Notes under the pieces: generated by a model | What the model saw: the letters and a program-made list of their open reading frames with translations, nothing else | Databases searched by the model: none | Told to the model about the DNA's origin: nothing | NCBI GenBank assembly: GCA_005774545.1 | Contig: VAUL01000015.1 | Coordinates: 1 to 61,025, forward strand | DNA length: 61,025 nucleotides | Direction: 5' to 3' | Source: Deltaproteobacteria bacterium | GTDB lineage: Bacteria > Desulfobacterota > Desulfuromonadia > Desulfuromonadales > BM103 | Shown here: positions 8,629 through 19,582 of the stretch, in pieces | Position numbering within the stretch: the stretch's first letter is position 1 | Layout: the number at the start of each line of letters is the position of its first letter | Made by a program: the position numbers and the translations under genes

Positions 8629-9903
8629 TCAATGGCCATCGCCGGGCGCGCCGCCCTTGCCGCGCCGGTGGTGGCGCCGCGGCCGCCGGGGTTTCCCCTC
8701 GGGCGCCGCCGCCTTCTCCGGTACCGGCGCCTTGCGCTTGTGCGGGGTCCGCCGGTAGTCCCAGACGAAGTCCTCGTCCGCCGGAAACTCGCTCGGAATC
8801 TTGCGGCCGATGTACTCCTCGATCTCCGGCAGGTGGAACACCAGGTCCTCATCGGCCAGCGAGATCGCCTTCCCCTGCGCCCCGGCGCGTGCCGTGCGGC
8901 CGATGCGGTGCACGTAGTCCTCGGCATCCTGGGGGAGATCGTAGTTGATCACATGGGTGACGTCATCGATGTGCAGCCCGCGCGAGGCGACATCGGTGGC
9001 AACCAGAAAGCGCAGCCGGTCGTTCTTGAAATCGTCGATCAGGCGCAGGCGCTTGCGCTGATCGATGTCGCCGGAGATCACCGCCGCCTTGCAGTCGTTG
9101 GCGTTCAGGCGCTCGGCCAGATGCTCGGCCTCCCGCTTGGTATTGACGAAGAGCATGACTCGATCCATGTCGGCATTGCGGCGCAGCAGGCCGAGCAGGA
9201 ACGGGAACTTCTCGCGGCGCGACACGTGGTAGAGGATCTGCTCGACCCGCTCGGCGGTGACCTGCTCGGGGGCGATCTTGACCCGCTCGGCGAGGTTCAT
9301 GAATTCGTAGGCCAGCTCCATGACCCGTGGCGACAGGGTCGCCGAGAAGAGCATGGTCTGGCGCTTGTCGAAGGACGGCAGCTGGCGCAGGATGTAGCGC
9401 AGATCCTTGATGAACCCCATGTCGAACATGCGGTCGGCCTCGTCGATGACCACCATCTCGACCTGACGCATACTGAAGACCTTCTGCTTGAAGTAATCGA
9501 TCAGCCGCCCAGGCGTGGCAACGATGACGTCGACGCCGTTGCGCAGGGCCTGGCGCTGCTTGTCGTAGTCGATGCCGCCGAAGATCGCCTGGACCTTGAA
9601 GGGGCAGTGCTGGCCGAGCCCCTCGGCGTCGCTGCAGATCTGCGCCACCAGCTCGCGGGTCGGCGCCAGGATCAGGGCGCGCGGCTGTTCGCCGGTCGGT
9701 TTCGGGTCGGCCAGCATGCGGCTGTACAGGGAGATCAGGAACGCGGCGGTCTTGCCGGTGCCGGTCTGGGCCTGGGCGGCGACGTCCTTGCCGGCCAGCG
9801 CCAAGGGGATCGACTCCTCCTGCACCGGGGTGAGGTCGGTGAAGCCGACCGCTTCGATGCCGTGCATGACTTCCGCGGGAATGTTCAGTTCGGTGAATTT
9901 CAT
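8629..9903 (-). CDS. DEAD-box ATP-dependent RNA helicase, RhlB-like
   Basis: 424 aa. Ordered motifs: Q motif (FTDLTPVQEESIPLAL), AQTGTGKT at 45-52, PTREL at 81-85, TPGR at 130-133, DEAD at 154-157, SAT in MLFSATLSPRV, and HRIGRTARAG. The segment DEADRMFDMGFIKDLRY closely resembles E. coli RhlB, which works with RNase E. The C-terminal ~40 residues are a Lys/Arg/Pro tail (HKRKAPVPEK..., RRPRRHHRRGKGG), a likely nonspecific RNA-binding extension. RhlB versus RhlE assignment is by eye. It is inserted between trpB and trpA, behind a repeat element. Confidence 0.9.
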   Translation of the reverse strand: MKFTELNIPAEVMHGIEAVGFTDLTPVQEESIPLALAGKDVAAQAQTGTGKTAAFLISLYSRMLADPKPTGEQPRALILAPTRELVAQICSDAEGLGQHCPFKVQAIFGGIDYDKQRQALRNGVDVIVATPGRLIDYFKQKVFSMRQVEMVVIDEADRMFDMGFIKDLRYILRQLPSFDKRQTMLFSATLSPRVMELAYEFMNLAERVKIAPEQVTAERVEQILYHVSRREKFPFLLGLLRRNADMDRVMLFVNTKREAEHLAERLNANDCKAAVISGDIDQRKRLRLIDDFKNDRLRFLVATDVASRGLHIDDVTHVINYDLPQDAEDYVHRIGRTARAGAQGKAISLADEDLVFHLPEIEEYIGRKIPSEFPADEDFVWDYRRTPHKRKAPVPEKAAAPEGKPRRPRRHHRRGKGGAPGDGH

Positions 9904-9926
9904 CGTTACCTTTCGCGTTGCTTTTG

Positions 9927-10047
9927 CGGCTGATCAAAAAAGTCCAGGGGCAAGGCGCCCGCAGGCCGAGGCGCGAGGCGTACCCTTCGGTACGCCGCAG
10001 CAACGAGGGCAAGGGCAACGCCGCAGAGGGGCGTTTTTCATCAGCCG
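9927..10047 (-). repeat. Intergenic repeat element, copy 1 (complete)
   Basis: A 121-bp element bounded by terminal inverted repeats CGGCTGATcAAAAA and TTTTTCATCAGCCG, with an inner hairpin GGCGTACC-CTTC-GGTACGCC. It begins 1 nt behind the trpB stop codon. Read on the minus strand it aligns over its whole length with the copy at 57875-57982 and over its first two thirds with 50742-50819. No reading frame is conserved. The form (short, palindromic, non-coding, intergenic) is that of a MITE or REP-like element. Confidence 0.8.
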
Positions 10048-10048
10048 T

Positions 10049-11242
10049 TCACAGTTCGACCCCCATGGCGGAGGCGACCGTATGGATGTCCTTGTCGCCG
10101 CGCCCGGAGAGGCAGACGAGGATCGCCTGGTCGGGGCGCATGGTGGCCGCGGTCTTGAGCGCCTGGGCCACGGCGTGGGCGCTCTCCAGTGCCGGCATGA
10201 TCCCCTCGAGTTCGGTCAGCAGGCGGAAAGCCCGCAGCGCTTCGTCGTCGGTGATCGCCACATATTCGGCGCGGCCGCTGGCATGCAGCCAGGCATGCTC
10301 GGGGCCGACGCCGGGATAGTCGAGCCCGGCCGAAATCGAATGGGCGTGGGCGATCTGGCCGTGCTCGTCCTGGAGCAGGTAGGTCTTGTTGCCGTGCAGC
10401 ACGCCGACGCTCCCCGCGCCGATGCTCGCGGCGTGCTTGCCGGTGGCCACCCCCAGCCCGGCCGCCTCGACGCCCATCATGCGGACCGCGGCATCGTCGA
10501 AAAACGGGTGGAACAGCCCCATGGCGTTGGAGCCGCCGCCGATGCAGGCGAGCAGCAGGTCGGGGAGTCGCCCCTCGGCCTCGAGGAACTGGGCCCGCGC
10601 CTCGCGGCCGATCACCGCCTGGAAATCGCGCACCAGCATCGGGTAGGGGTGCGGACCGGCAACCGTGCCGATGACGTAGAAGGTATCGCGCACGTGGGTC
10701 ACCCAGTAGCGCAGCGCCTCGTTCATGGCATCCTTGAGCGTCGCCGTGCCGCTGGTCACCGGGTGGACCCTGGCGCCGAGCAGCTTCATGCGGAAGACGT
10801 TGAGCGCCTGGCGGCGGATGTCCTCCTCCCCCATGAAGACATCGCACTCCATGCCGAACAGGGCGGCCACGGTGGCCGTGGCCACGCCGTGCTGGCCGGC
10901 GCCGGTCTCGGCGATCACCTTGCGCTTCCCCATGCGCCGGGCCAGCAGCGCCTGGCCGACGGTGTTGTTGACCTTGTGGGCGCCGGTGTGGTTGAGATCC
11001 TCGCGCTTGAGGTAGATCTTCGCCCCGCCGGCATGGGCGGTCAGGCGCTCGGCGAGATAGAGGGGGCTGGGGCGGCCGACGTACTCGCGCAGGTAGCGCT
11101 CGAATTCGCGCTGGAAGAGCGGGTCGGCCTTGGCGTCGCGGTAGGCCTGCTCCAGTTCGAGCAGCGCCGGCATGAGCGTTTCGGCCACGTAGCGGCCGCC
11201 GAACGGGCCGAAATGGCCGTGAGCGTCGGGGTGTCTGGACAT
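10049..11242 (-). CDS. trpB: Tryptophan synthase beta subunit, standard type (TrpB1)
   Basis: 397 aa PLP enzyme that condenses indole with serine. The ATG at 11242 gives [19 protein letters not shown], the family N-terminus. The PLP lysine lies in [14 protein letters not shown], the phosphate-binding loop is GGGSNAMG, and [19 protein letters not shown] is typical. It starts 1 nt after the trpF stop. The same operon holds a second, divergent beta subunit (TrpB2) two genes upstream. Confidence 0.97.
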   Translation of the reverse strand: MSRHPDAHGHFGPFGGRYVAETLMPALLELEQAYRDAKADPLFQREFERYLREYVGRPSPLYLAERLTAHAGGAKIYLKREDLNHTGAHKVNNTVGQALLARRMGKRKVIAETGAGQHGVATATVAALFGMECDVFMGEEDIRRQALNVFRMKLLGARVHPVTSGTATLKDAMNEALRYWVTHVRDTFYVIGTVAGPHPYPMLVRDFQAVIGREARAQFLEAEGRLPDLLLACIGGGSNAMGLFHPFFDDAAVRMMGVEAAGLGVATGKHAASIGAGSVGVLHGNKTYLLQDEHGQIAHAHSISAGLDYPGVGPEHAWLHASGRAEYVAITDDEALRAFRLLTELEGIMPALESAHAVAQALKTAATMRPDQAILVCLSGRGDKDIHTVASAMGVEL

Positions 11243-11243
11243 G

Positions 11244-11861
11244 TCAGCCGGCCTCCCTGGCCATGCGGATGAATTGGGCGACCTTTTGCGGATCCTTCTT
11301 GCCGGGGGCACTCTCCACGCCGCTGGAGACATCGACCCCGTAGGGGCGGACCTGGCGGACCGCGGCGGCGACGTTGGCCGGGGTCAGCCCGCCGGCGAGG
11401 ATCACCGGCCGCTGCCGGGCGATGCCGGCCGCCAGCTCCCACTGGAAGCTGTGGCCGGTGCCGCCGTAGGCATCGGCGACCCAGGCGTCGAGCAGCAGCG
11501 CCGGGACCCGGAACGCTTCCTGGCCGGCCAGGCTCCCGGCGTCACGGACGCGCAGGGCCTTGATCACCCGGTACGGCGGCAGGCTGCAGCTCTCCGGCGG
11601 CTCGTCGCCATGCAGTTGGAGGGCGTCGAGCCCGCACTCGGCGGCGATCGCCAGAATCCGTTCCGGCGCCTCGTTGACGAACAGGCCGACGCGGGTCAGA
11701 AACGGCGGCAGTTCGGCGGTGATGGCACGGACCTGCGCCGGCGTCACGCACCGCGGGCTGCCGGCGTAGAACACGAAGCCCAGGGCATCGGCCCCGCAGG
11801 CGACGGCATGCAGGGCGTCGCCCACATTGGTGATGCCGCAGATCTTGACCCTGACCGTCAC
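11244..11861 (-). CDS. trpF: Phosphoribosylanthranilate isomerase
   Basis: 205 aa TIM barrel performing the Amadori rearrangement of PRA to CdRP. I start it at the GTG at 11861 ([20 protein letters not shown]), which overlaps the trpB2 stop by 4 nt; the family Cys/Asp catalytic pair is in KICGIT and in LLLDAWV. LQLHGDE and the C-terminal phosphate site [11 protein letters not shown] and [17 protein letters not shown] are all present. Confidence 0.96.
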   Translation of the reverse strand: MTVRVKICGITNVGDALHAVACGADALGFVFYAGSPRCVTPAQVRAITAELPPFLTRVGLFVNEAPERILAIAAECGLDALQLHGDEPPESCSLPPYRVIKALRVRDAGSLAGQEAFRVPALLLDAWVADAYGGTGHSFQWELAAGIARQRPVILAGGLTPANVAAAVRQVRPYGVDVSSGVESAPGKKDPQKVAQFIRMAREAG

Positions 11862-13228
11862 ACCGTGACCTTCGGCAGGTGGGCCAGCGATTCCCGGATC
11901 GCCGCCTCGGGATAGTCGAAGTCCTCGAGCCGGCCGCCGAAATAGGCGTCGTAAGCCGCCATGTCGACATGGCCGTGGCCGGAGAGGCAGAAGAGAATGG
12001 TGCGCTCCCGCCCTTCCTCCTTCGCCCGCAGCGCCTCGTCGATCGCCCCGCGGATGGCATGGGACGATTCCGGCGCCGGGATGATCCCCTCGCAGCGCGA
12101 GAACTGCACCGCCGCCTCGAAACAGGCGGTCTGCGGTACGGCCCGGGCTTCGGCGACCCCGGCGTGAACCAGCTGCGAGACCAGCGGCGAGGCGCCGTGG
12201 TAGCGCAGCCCGCCGGCATGGATCCCCGGCGGCATGAAGTCGTGGCCGAGGGTGTACATCCGGGTGATCGGCGCCATCTTCGCGGTGTCGCCGTAATCGA
12301 AGGCGTAGATCCCGCGGGTCAGGGTCGGGCAGCTGGTCGGCTCCATGGCGACGATGCGCAGCTGCTTGCCGGCCGCCTTGTCGGCCACGAAGGGGAAGGC
12401 GATCCCGGCGAAGTTGGAACCGCCGCCGTGGCAGCCGATGACCACGTCGGGGTAGTCGCCGGCGATGGCCAACTGCTCCTTCGCCTCCAGGCCGATGACG
12501 GTCTGGTGCAGGCACACGTGGTTGAGCACGCTCCCCAGGGCGTAGCGGGTGTCCTCGCGGCCGGCGGCATCCTCGACCGCCTCGCTGATCGCAATCCCCA
12601 AGGAGCCGCTGCTTTCCGGATCGCCGGCGAGGATGCCGCGCCCGGCGGCGGTGCGCTCGGACGGCGAAGCCAGCACCTCGGCGCCCCACAGCTGCATCAT
12701 GCTCTTGCGGTAGGGCTTCTGGTTGAAGGAGACCTTCACCATGTACACCGTGCACGCCAGGCCGAACATCTGGCAGGCCAGGGCGATCGACGAGCCCCAC
12801 TGGCCGGCACCGGTCTCGGTGGCGATGCGCCGGGTACCGGCGACCTTGTTGTAATAGGCCTGCGGGACCGCGGTGTTCGGCTTGTGCGAGCCGGCCGGCG
12901 ACCCCCCTTCATACTTGTAGTAGATCTTCGCCGGCGTGCCGAGCGCCCGCTCGAGGCGGCGCGCCCGGTACAGCGGCGACGGGCGCCAGAGCCGGTAGAT
13001 GTCGCGCACCTCTTCCGGGATCTCGATCCAGCGCTGCGTCGTCACCTCCTGTTCGATCAGCGCCATCGGGAAGAGCGGCAGCAGATCGTCGGGGGTCACC
13101 GGCTGCAGGGTGCCGGGGTGAATGACCGGCTCCAGGGGGCCGGGCATGTCGGGAATGACGTTGTACCACGCCTTCGGGATGCGGGCTTCCGGCAACAGGA
13201 TCTTGCTGTCCATGCTCCCCTCAGTCAT
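11858..13228 (-). CDS. Tryptophan synthase beta chain-like protein, TrpB2 type
   Basis: 456 aa. It is clearly distinct from the TrpB at 10049-11242: a longer N-terminus ([20 protein letters not shown]), the PLP lysine in [35 protein letters not shown] and the phosphate loop [12 protein letters not shown], all TrpB2 hallmarks. TrpB2 proteins act without a standard TrpA partner, as indole-scavenging tryptophan synthases or with altered substrates. The ATG at 13228 has GAGGAG 7 nt upstream and overlaps the trpC stop by 8 nt; ATG at 13213 is less likely because its GGGGAG is only 1 nt away. Confidence 0.93.
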   Translation of the reverse strand: MTEGSMDSKILLPEARIPKAWYNVIPDMPGPLEPVIHPGTLQPVTPDDLLPLFPMALIEQEVTTQRWIEIPEEVRDIYRLWRPSPLYRARRLERALGTPAKIYYKYEGGSPAGSHKPNTAVPQAYYNKVAGTRRIATETGAGQWGSSIALACQMFGLACTVYMVKVSFNQKPYRKSMMQLWGAEVLASPSERTAAGRGILAGDPESSGSLGIAISEAVEDAAGREDTRYALGSVLNHVCLHQTVIGLEAKEQLAIAGDYPDVVIGCHGGGSNFAGIAFPFVADKAAGKQLRIVAMEPTSCPTLTRGIYAFDYGDTAKMAPITRMYTLGHDFMPPGIHAGGLRYHGASPLVSQLVHAGVAEARAVPQTACFEAAVQFSRCEGIIPAPESSHAIRGAIDEALRAKEEGRERTILFCLSGHGHVDMAAYDAYFGGRLEDFDYPEAAIRESLAHLPKVTV

Positions 13229-14016
13229 TGAGCAACTCCTCGAGCCTGGCGCCGACGTCGTCGGCGCGCATCAGCGATTCGCCGACCAGGAAGACGCGGG
13301 CGCCGGCGGCCTGCAGGCGGCGCACGTCGGCGCGGCTGCCGATGCCGCTTTCGGCGACCACCAGGCGGTCGGCGGGGATGCGCGGCGCCAGCCGTTCGGT
13401 CACCGCCAGGTCGGTGTGAAAGCTGCGCAGGTCGCGATTGTTGATGCCGACCAGTTCGACCGGCACCTGCAGCGCCATCTCCAGCTCCCGCTCGTCGTGG
13501 ATCTCGAGCAGCACGTCGAGGCCGATTTCCCGGGCCTCGGCCGCCAGATCGGCCAGTTGCGCCGGCGCACACATGGCGGCGATCAGCAGCACGGCATCGG
13601 CGCCGGCCTCGCGCGCCTCCCACAGCTGGTAGGGATCGTAGAGGAAATCCTTGCGCAACAGCGGCAGGCGGACCTGTTCGCGGATCAGGCCGAGGAACCG
13701 CAGATGGCCGAGGAAGAACTTTTCATCGGTCAGCACCGACAGGCAGGCGGCGCCGTGCCGCTCGTAGGTTTCGGCGATGCCGATCGGGTCGAAGTCGGCG
13801 CGGATCACCCCTTTGGACGGCGACCCTTTCTTGACCTCGGCGATAACGGTCGTCCAGCCCGACTCGACGCTGGCCCGCAGGGCGCGCACGAAGCCGCGCG
13901 GCGGCTCCTCGAGATCGGCGACCCGCTGCTTGAGCGCCGCCAGCGGCATGGCCGCCCGGGCCGCCGCCACCTCCTCGCGCTTGCGGGCGACGATGGCCTT
14001 GAGGATGTCGGGAATC

Positions 14017-14024
<8 letters not shown>
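13221..14024 (-). CDS. trpC: Indole-3-glycerol phosphate synthase
   Basis: 267 aa, monofunctional TIM barrel converting CdRP to indole-3-glycerol phosphate. Signature [13 protein letters not shown] carries the phosphate/catalytic Lys; [33 protein letters not shown] and [12 protein letters not shown] follow in the expected order. Start at ATG 14024, inside the end of trpD (8-nt overlap), so translation is coupled. Confidence 0.97.
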
Positions 14025-15062
<1,038 letters not shown>

Positions 15063-15066
<4 letters not shown>

Positions 15067-15632
15067 GTCGTCATCTCCAGGAAGTTCCGCAGCAGCTGCT
15101 TCCCTTCCACGGTCAGGATCGATTCCGGGTGGAACTGCACCCCCCACAGCGGCAGGTCGCGGTGGCGCACCCCCATGATCTCGTCCTCGGCGGTCCAGGC
15201 CGTGATCTCCAGGCAGGACGGCAGGGTCGCCTTCTCGATGAGGAGGGAGTGGTAGCGAATGGCATCGAAGGGGTTGGACAACCCGCGGAACAGCTCCCGG
15301 CCGTCGTGATGGATCGGACTGGTCTTGCCGTGCATCAGCCGGCCGGCACGCACGATCCGGCCGCCGAACGCCTGGCCGATCGCCTGGTGACCGAGGCAGA
15401 CGCCGAGGATCGGCAGCTGTCCGGCGAGGGTCCGGATCGCCTCCACCGAAATCCCCGCTTCATCAGGGCTGCACGGCCCGGGCGAGATGACCAGCCGCCC
15501 GGGGCGCCGCGCGGCAATCTCGGCGACGCTGATCCTGTCGTTGCGGTGCACCTCCACCGTCTCCCCCAGTTCGGCGAAATACTGGACGAGGTTGTAGGTG
15601 AAGGAGTCGTAGTTGTCGATCATCAGCAGCAT
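15063..15632 (-). CDS. trpG: Anthranilate synthase component II (glutamine amidotransferase)
   Basis: 189 aa class I glutaminase that supplies ammonia to TrpE. The nucleophile elbow is [16 protein letters not shown], the catalytic His/Glu pair is in [11 protein letters not shown], and the N-terminus [19 protein letters not shown] is the family signature. TrpG and PabA are indistinguishable by sequence; the position between trpE and trpD makes TrpG the main role, and dual use for folate is possible. Confidence 0.96.
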
Positions 15633-15633
15633 G

Positions 15634-17115
15634 TCAGTCGAGCCCCTCGCGCGCCATCTGCAGGGCGAGCTTCACCCCCATCGCCTTGTTCACCGTCTCC
15701 TGGTACTCGGCCGCGGGATCGGAATCGGCAACGATCCCCGCCCCGGCCTGCAGGTGGATGCGGCCGGCGTGGGCGACCATCGTCCGGATGGCGATCGCCA
15801 GATCCATGTTGCCGGTAAAGGAGATGTAGCCGACCGCCCCTCCGTAGATCTCGCGCCGGCAGGGCTCCAGTTCCTCGATGATCTCCATTGCCCGGATCTT
15901 CGGCGCCCCGGAGAGGGTTCCGGCGGGGAAGGCCGCCCGGAAGACATCGAGAGCGTCGCGGCCGGGGAGCAGTTCGCCGCTGACGTTGGAGACGATGTGC
16001 ATCACGTGCGAGTAGCGCTCGATTACCATCAGCTCGTCGACCTGGACGCTGCCGGTGGTGCAGACGCGGCCGAGGTCGTTGCGGCCGAGATCGACCAGCA
16101 TGATGTGCTCGGCTCGCTCCTTCGGATCGGCAAGGAGCTCCTCCTCGAAACGGGCATCCTCCTCGGCGGTGGCGCCGCGCGGTCGCGTGCCGGCGATCGG
16201 CCGGACTTCGACACGGCGCCCCTCCTTGCGCACCAGCACCTCCGGAGAAGCGCCGATCACGCGGGTCTCGCCGAACTGCAGATAGAACATGTAGGGCGAG
16301 GGGTTGACCACGCGCAGGGCCCGGTAGATATCGAAGGGATCGACGTCGAGGTCGCCGGAAAAGCGCTGGGAGAGGACCACCTGGATCACGTCGCCGGCGC
16401 GCACGTAATCCTTGCAGCGCTCCACCGCCGCCTCGAACTCGGCGCGGGTGAAGTTCGACTGCAGTTCACCTGCAGCGGGACAACGCTCGACCGGCACCCG
16501 GGGCGGGCGTTCGCCGCGCAGTTTGGCGACCAGACCGTCGATCGCCGCCGTCGCCCGGTCATAGGCCCGGGCCGGATCCTCGAAGTCACCGAGATGGACG
16601 TTGCTGACCACCTTGATCTTCTGCCGCATGTTGTCGAAGATCAGCAGGTTCTCGGTAATCAGGAAACAGCAGTCCCACGCATCGATCTGCGCGGGCTTGA
16701 GGGCCGGCAACGTTTCGACGAAGCGTACCATGTCGTAGCCGAGATAGCCGACCGCGCCGCCGAAAAAACGGGGGAGTTCCGGCAGTTCGACCGGGGCATA
16801 CGGGGCAACGAACTTCTTGAGTTCCGCCAGCGGATCGGCGACCTCGCCGGAGTTTACGACCTCGCCGTTTTCCAGCACCTCGAAGTAGTGGCCGCGCGAA
16901 CGGAACACCCGGCCGCTGCCGACACCAAGGAAGGAATACCGCGCCCACTTCTCCCCCCCCTCGATCGATTCGAGCAGGAACGCTGAGCGCCCGTCGTCGA
17001 TCTTGCGGAAGGCCGAAACCGGCGTCTCCATGTCGGCGAGAATTTCACGCCAGACCGGGATCAGGTTGCCGCGGCGGGCCAGCCGGAAAAACTCGTTGCG
17101 GGAGGGGAAAACCAT
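15634..17115 (-). CDS. trpE: Anthranilate synthase component I
   Basis: 493 aa chorismate-using enzyme. Chorismate-binding signatures: [49 protein letters not shown] and [20 protein letters not shown]. The N-terminal feedback domain contains the [18 protein letters not shown] element that binds tryptophan in other TrpE proteins, so end-product inhibition is expected. ATG at 17115 is preferred (GGATGAG upstream); the GTG one codon before is possible. One nt separates its stop from trpG. Confidence 0.97.
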   Translation of the reverse strand: MVFPSRNEFFRLARRGNLIPVWREILADMETPVSAFRKIDDGRSAFLLESIEGGEKWARYSFLGVGSGRVFRSRGHYFEVLENGEVVNSGEVADPLAELKKFVAPYAPVELPELPRFFGGAVGYLGYDMVRFVETLPALKPAQIDAWDCCFLITENLLIFDNMRQKIKVVSNVHLGDFEDPARAYDRATAAIDGLVAKLRGERPPRVPVERCPAAGELQSNFTRAEFEAAVERCKDYVRAGDVIQVVLSQRFSGDLDVDPFDIYRALRVVNPSPYMFYLQFGETRVIGASPEVLVRKEGRRVEVRPIAGTRPRGATAEEDARFEEELLADPKERAEHIMLVDLGRNDLGRVCTTGSVQVDELMVIERYSHVMHIVSNVSGELLPGRDALDVFRAAFPAGTLSGAPKIRAMEIIEELEPCRREIYGGAVGYISFTGNMDLAIAIRTMVAHAGRIHLQAGAGIVADSDPAAEYQETVNKAMGVKLALQMAREGLD

Positions 17116-17142
17116 CACTCATCCTGTCGGCAAAAGTGGGTT

Positions 17143-17172
17143 AAATTAGCACAGAGGCCGTTAAATCGTCAA
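17143..17172 (-). promoter_or_regulatory. Promoter of the trp supercluster
   Basis: TTGACG (17172-17167) and TAATTT (17148-17143) on the minus strand with an 18-nt spacer; TGC directly before the -10 gives an extended -10. The predicted transcript start leaves only about 20 nt before trpE, so there is no room for a leader-peptide attenuator. The -35 overlaps the T-tract of the second rplQ terminator hairpin. Confidence 0.7.
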
Positions 17173-17192
17173 GAAAAGCCCGGCTCGCCGGG
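17171..17192 (-). terminator. Second terminator hairpin behind rplQ
   Basis: On the minus strand CCCGG-CGAG-CCGGG is followed by CTTTTCTT. It lies 16 nt beyond the stronger hairpin at 17209-17238 and abuts the trpE promoter. Confidence 0.55.
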
Positions 17193-17198
17193 GCCATG

Positions 17199-17238
17199 AA
17201 ACGACAAAGGCCGGACAGGGAGCGATCCCCGTCCGGCC
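17199..17238 (-). terminator. Terminator of the alpha ribosomal operon (after rplQ)
   Basis: GGCCGGAC at 17209-17216 pairs with GTCCGGCC at 17231-17238, with a further GGG/CCC after one mismatch and a 6-nt loop. On the minus strand it is followed by TTTGTCGTTT. It lies 24 nt after the rplQ stop. Confidence 0.8.
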
Positions 17239-17262
17239 CGGCATTTCACACAAACGACGCGC

Positions 17263-17811
17263 TCAGGCGTCTTTCTGCTCGGCTTCCCCGGCAGCCTCGG
17301 GCGCAGCCGCTTCGGCCACCTCCGGCGCGACGACGGGCGCTTCGGCTTCCACCGCAGCGGCCGCTGCCGGTTCCGCGACGACCGGGGCCGGCGCGGGGGC
17401 GGCCTTGGCAACGGGAGCAGCCTTCGGCGCAGCCTTTTTGGCTTTCGGCGCACAGGCCTCTTCAACCAGGGTGATCATGGAGAGCGCCGCATTGTCGCCA
17501 AGGCGATGACCCAACTTGATGATCCGGGTATAGCCGCCGGGGCGGTCGGCATAGCGGGGGGCGACGCGCTCGAACAGCTTGGCCACGATCTTGCGGTCGC
17601 GCACCACCTCGGTGACCAGCCGGCGGGCATGCAGGTCGCCGCGCTTGGCCAGGGTGATCAGTTTCTCCGCCATCGGCCGGAGTTCCTTGGCGCGAGCATC
17701 CGTGGTAGTGATCTTTTCATGCTCGAACAGGGAGGTAACCATATTGCGCAGCATTGCCTTGCGGTGGCTGGTATTGCGGCCCAACCGCTTGCCTGAATTC
17801 CGGTGACGCAT
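17263..17811 (-). CDS. rplQ: 50S ribosomal protein L17 with long Ala/Pro/Glu tail
   Basis: 182 aa; the L17 fold occupies residues 1-~120 ([55 protein letters not shown]). Residues ~124-182 are an Ala/Pro/Val/Glu-rich low-complexity tail starting with a [16 protein letters not shown] stretch and ending acidic. L17 is usually 115-130 aa, so this is a clear extension. Last gene of the alpha operon; L17 sits near the peptide exit tunnel. Confidence 0.95.
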   Translation of the reverse strand: MRHRNSGKRLGRNTSHRKAMLRNMVTSLFEHEKITTTDARAKELRPMAEKLITLAKRGDLHARRLVTEVVRDRKIVAKLFERVAPRYADRPGGYTRIIKLGHRLGDNAALSMITLVEEACAPKAKKAAPKAAPVAKAAPAPAPVVAEPAAAAAVEAEAPVVAPEVAEAAAPEAAGEAEQKDA

Positions 17812-17859
17812 TGAATAATATTCCTTTCTGGTCCTGACCTGACAGGGAAGACGCCGGAA

Positions 17860-18876
17860 TTACAGCTCTTCCTCGCTCTTCTGCATCATCTTGAGGTATT
17901 CGGGATCCGGGAAGTTCTCCAGGTTCATCCCGAGCCCCAGCCCCATCTCGGCCAGAATGTCCTTGATCTCGTTCAGCGACTTGCGGCCGAAGTTCTGGGT
18001 CTTGAGCATTTCGGCCTCGGACTTCTGCACCAGCTCGCCGATCAGGCGGATGTTGGCATTCTTCAGGCAGTTGGCGCTGCGCACCGAAAGCTCGAGTTCC
18101 TCGACCGGACGATAGAGGTTGGCGTTGGGCGGCTCGGCGCCGCCGGGCTCGCCACTGCGCACCACGTCATCGCGCTCTTCGAAATTGATGAACAGCTGGA
18201 CCTGCTCCTTGACGATCTTGGCGGCATAGGCGAGGGCATCGTCGGGCTTGACGCTGCCGTCGGTCCAGATTTCCATCACCAGCTTGTCGTAATCGGTCAC
18301 GTTCTCGACACGGGCGTTGCTGACCGTGAAGTTGACCCGTTGGATCGGCGAGAACAGCGCATCGATGGGGATCGTGCCGACCGGCGCACGCTCATCGCGG
18401 TTACGTTCGGCGGGGACATAGCCCTTCCCCATCGCCACCACCATCTCCATCTCGATGTCCGCTTCCTTGCCGCAGGTGGCGATATGGTGGTCGGGGTTCA
18501 GAATCCTGACATGCGAATCCGTGGCGATGTCGCCGGCCTTGATAACCCCGGCGCCCTTCTTGACGATGCGCACGTTGCGCGCCCCGTCGCCTTCCAGCTT
18601 CAGCAGGACACCCTTGAGGTTGAGGATGATATCGGTCACATCCTCGGTCACGCCGGGGATGGTGGAGAACTCGTGCAGCACCCCCTTGATACGCACCGAC
18701 GTGATGGCCGCCCCCTGCAGGGAGGAGAGAAGCACCCGGCGCAGCGCATTGCCGAGGGTGGTACCGAAACCACGCTCGAACGGCTCGGCCGTAAACTTCC
18801 CGTAGGTCGCCGTCAGGGTATCCTTGTCCACCTGGAGACTTTTCGGCTTTTTCAGTTCGCTCCAGTTTTTATGCAT
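17860..18876 (-). CDS. rpoA: RNA polymerase alpha subunit
   Basis: 338 aa. N-terminal dimerisation domain ([20 protein letters not shown]) and, after a linker, the C-terminal domain with two helix-hairpin-helix-like segments ([33 protein letters not shown]) that bind UP elements and activators. ATG at 18876 with ACGGAGG 6 nt upstream. Lies between rpsD and rplQ as in most bacteria. Confidence 0.99.
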   Translation of the reverse strand: MHKNWSELKKPKSLQVDKDTLTATYGKFTAEPFERGFGTTLGNALRRVLLSSLQGAAITSVRIKGVLHEFSTIPGVTEDVTDIILNLKGVLLKLEGDGARNVRIVKKGAGVIKAGDIATDSHVRILNPDHHIATCGKEADIEMEMVVAMGKGYVPAERNRDERAPVGTIPIDALFSPIQRVNFTVSNARVENVTDYDKLVMEIWTDGSVKPDDALAYAAKIVKEQVQLFINFEERDDVVRSGEPGGAEPPNANLYRPVEELELSVRSANCLKNANIRLIGELVQKSEAEMLKTQNFGRKSLNEIKDILAEMGLGLGMNLENFPDPEYLKMMQKSEEEL

Positions 18877-18931
18877 GCGAAGCCTCCGTTATGAGCTTGC
18901 GGGATAAAAACAAACCGGCGCCACCAGCTGG

Positions 18932-19561
18932 TTACTTCGAGTAGAGCTCGACGATCAGCTGTTCCTGGAAGGTCGGCGTGGTCATTTCGGCACGCACCGG
19001 CAGCGTCTTGACCGTCCCCTTGAACCCGTTACGGTCGACCTCGACCCAGGACGGAAGCCCGCGGCGCATCACGCCGTCGAGAGCCTCGTTGATCCGGGCG
19101 ACCTGCCGGCTCTTCTCCCGCAACTCGACAACGTCACCGGGGCGAACCAGGTAGGAAGGAATATTCACCTTGCGGCCATTGACGGCGAAGTGGCTGTGGC
19201 GCACCAGTTGCCGCGCTTCGGTCCGCGACGTGGCAAAGCCCATGCGGTAGACCATGCTGTCGAGACGCCGCTCCAGCAGCACCAGCAGGTTTTCGCCGGT
19301 AACCCCCTTCATCCGCTCGGCCTTTTCGAAGTAAGAACGGAACTGGTTCTCCAGCAGGCCGTAAGTCCGCTTGACACGCTGCTTTTCACGCAGCTGGGTG
19401 CCGTAGTCGGACACCTTGACGCGCCCCTGGCCATGCTGGCCCGGCGCATAAGCGCGACGCTCGATTGCACACTTGTCGGTGAAGCAGCGGTCGCCCTTGA
19501 GGAACAGCTTCATATTCTCCCGTCGGCACATGCGGCAGACAGGACCGGTATATCTGGCCAA
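18932..19561 (-). CDS. rpsD: 30S ribosomal protein S4
   Basis: 209 aa. [20 protein letters not shown] has the Cys pair of zinc-type S4 (a further Cys in [14 protein letters not shown] completes a C4 set), and the S4 RNA-binding domain is at [20 protein letters not shown]. It nucleates 30S assembly and commonly represses the alpha operon. The start is a TTG at 19561 supported by GGAGG 7 nt upstream. Confidence 0.98.
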   Translation of the reverse strand: MARYTGPVCRMCRRENMKLFLKGDRCFTDKCAIERRAYAPGQHGQGRVKVSDYGTQLREKQRVKRTYGLLENQFRSYFEKAERMKGVTGENLLVLLERRLDSMVYRMGFATSRTEARQLVRHSHFAVNGRKVNIPSYLVRPGDVVELREKSRQVARINEALDGVMRRGLPSWVEVDRNGFKGTVKTLPVRAEMTTPTFQEQLIVELYSK

Positions 19562-19582
19562 GGCACTTCCTCCTTACTGTGG

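Noticed and set aside
17116-17142. Tryptophan attenuator or leader peptide before trpE
   Set aside because: Only ~20-28 nt between the predicted transcript start and trpE; no Trp codons and no alternative hairpins.
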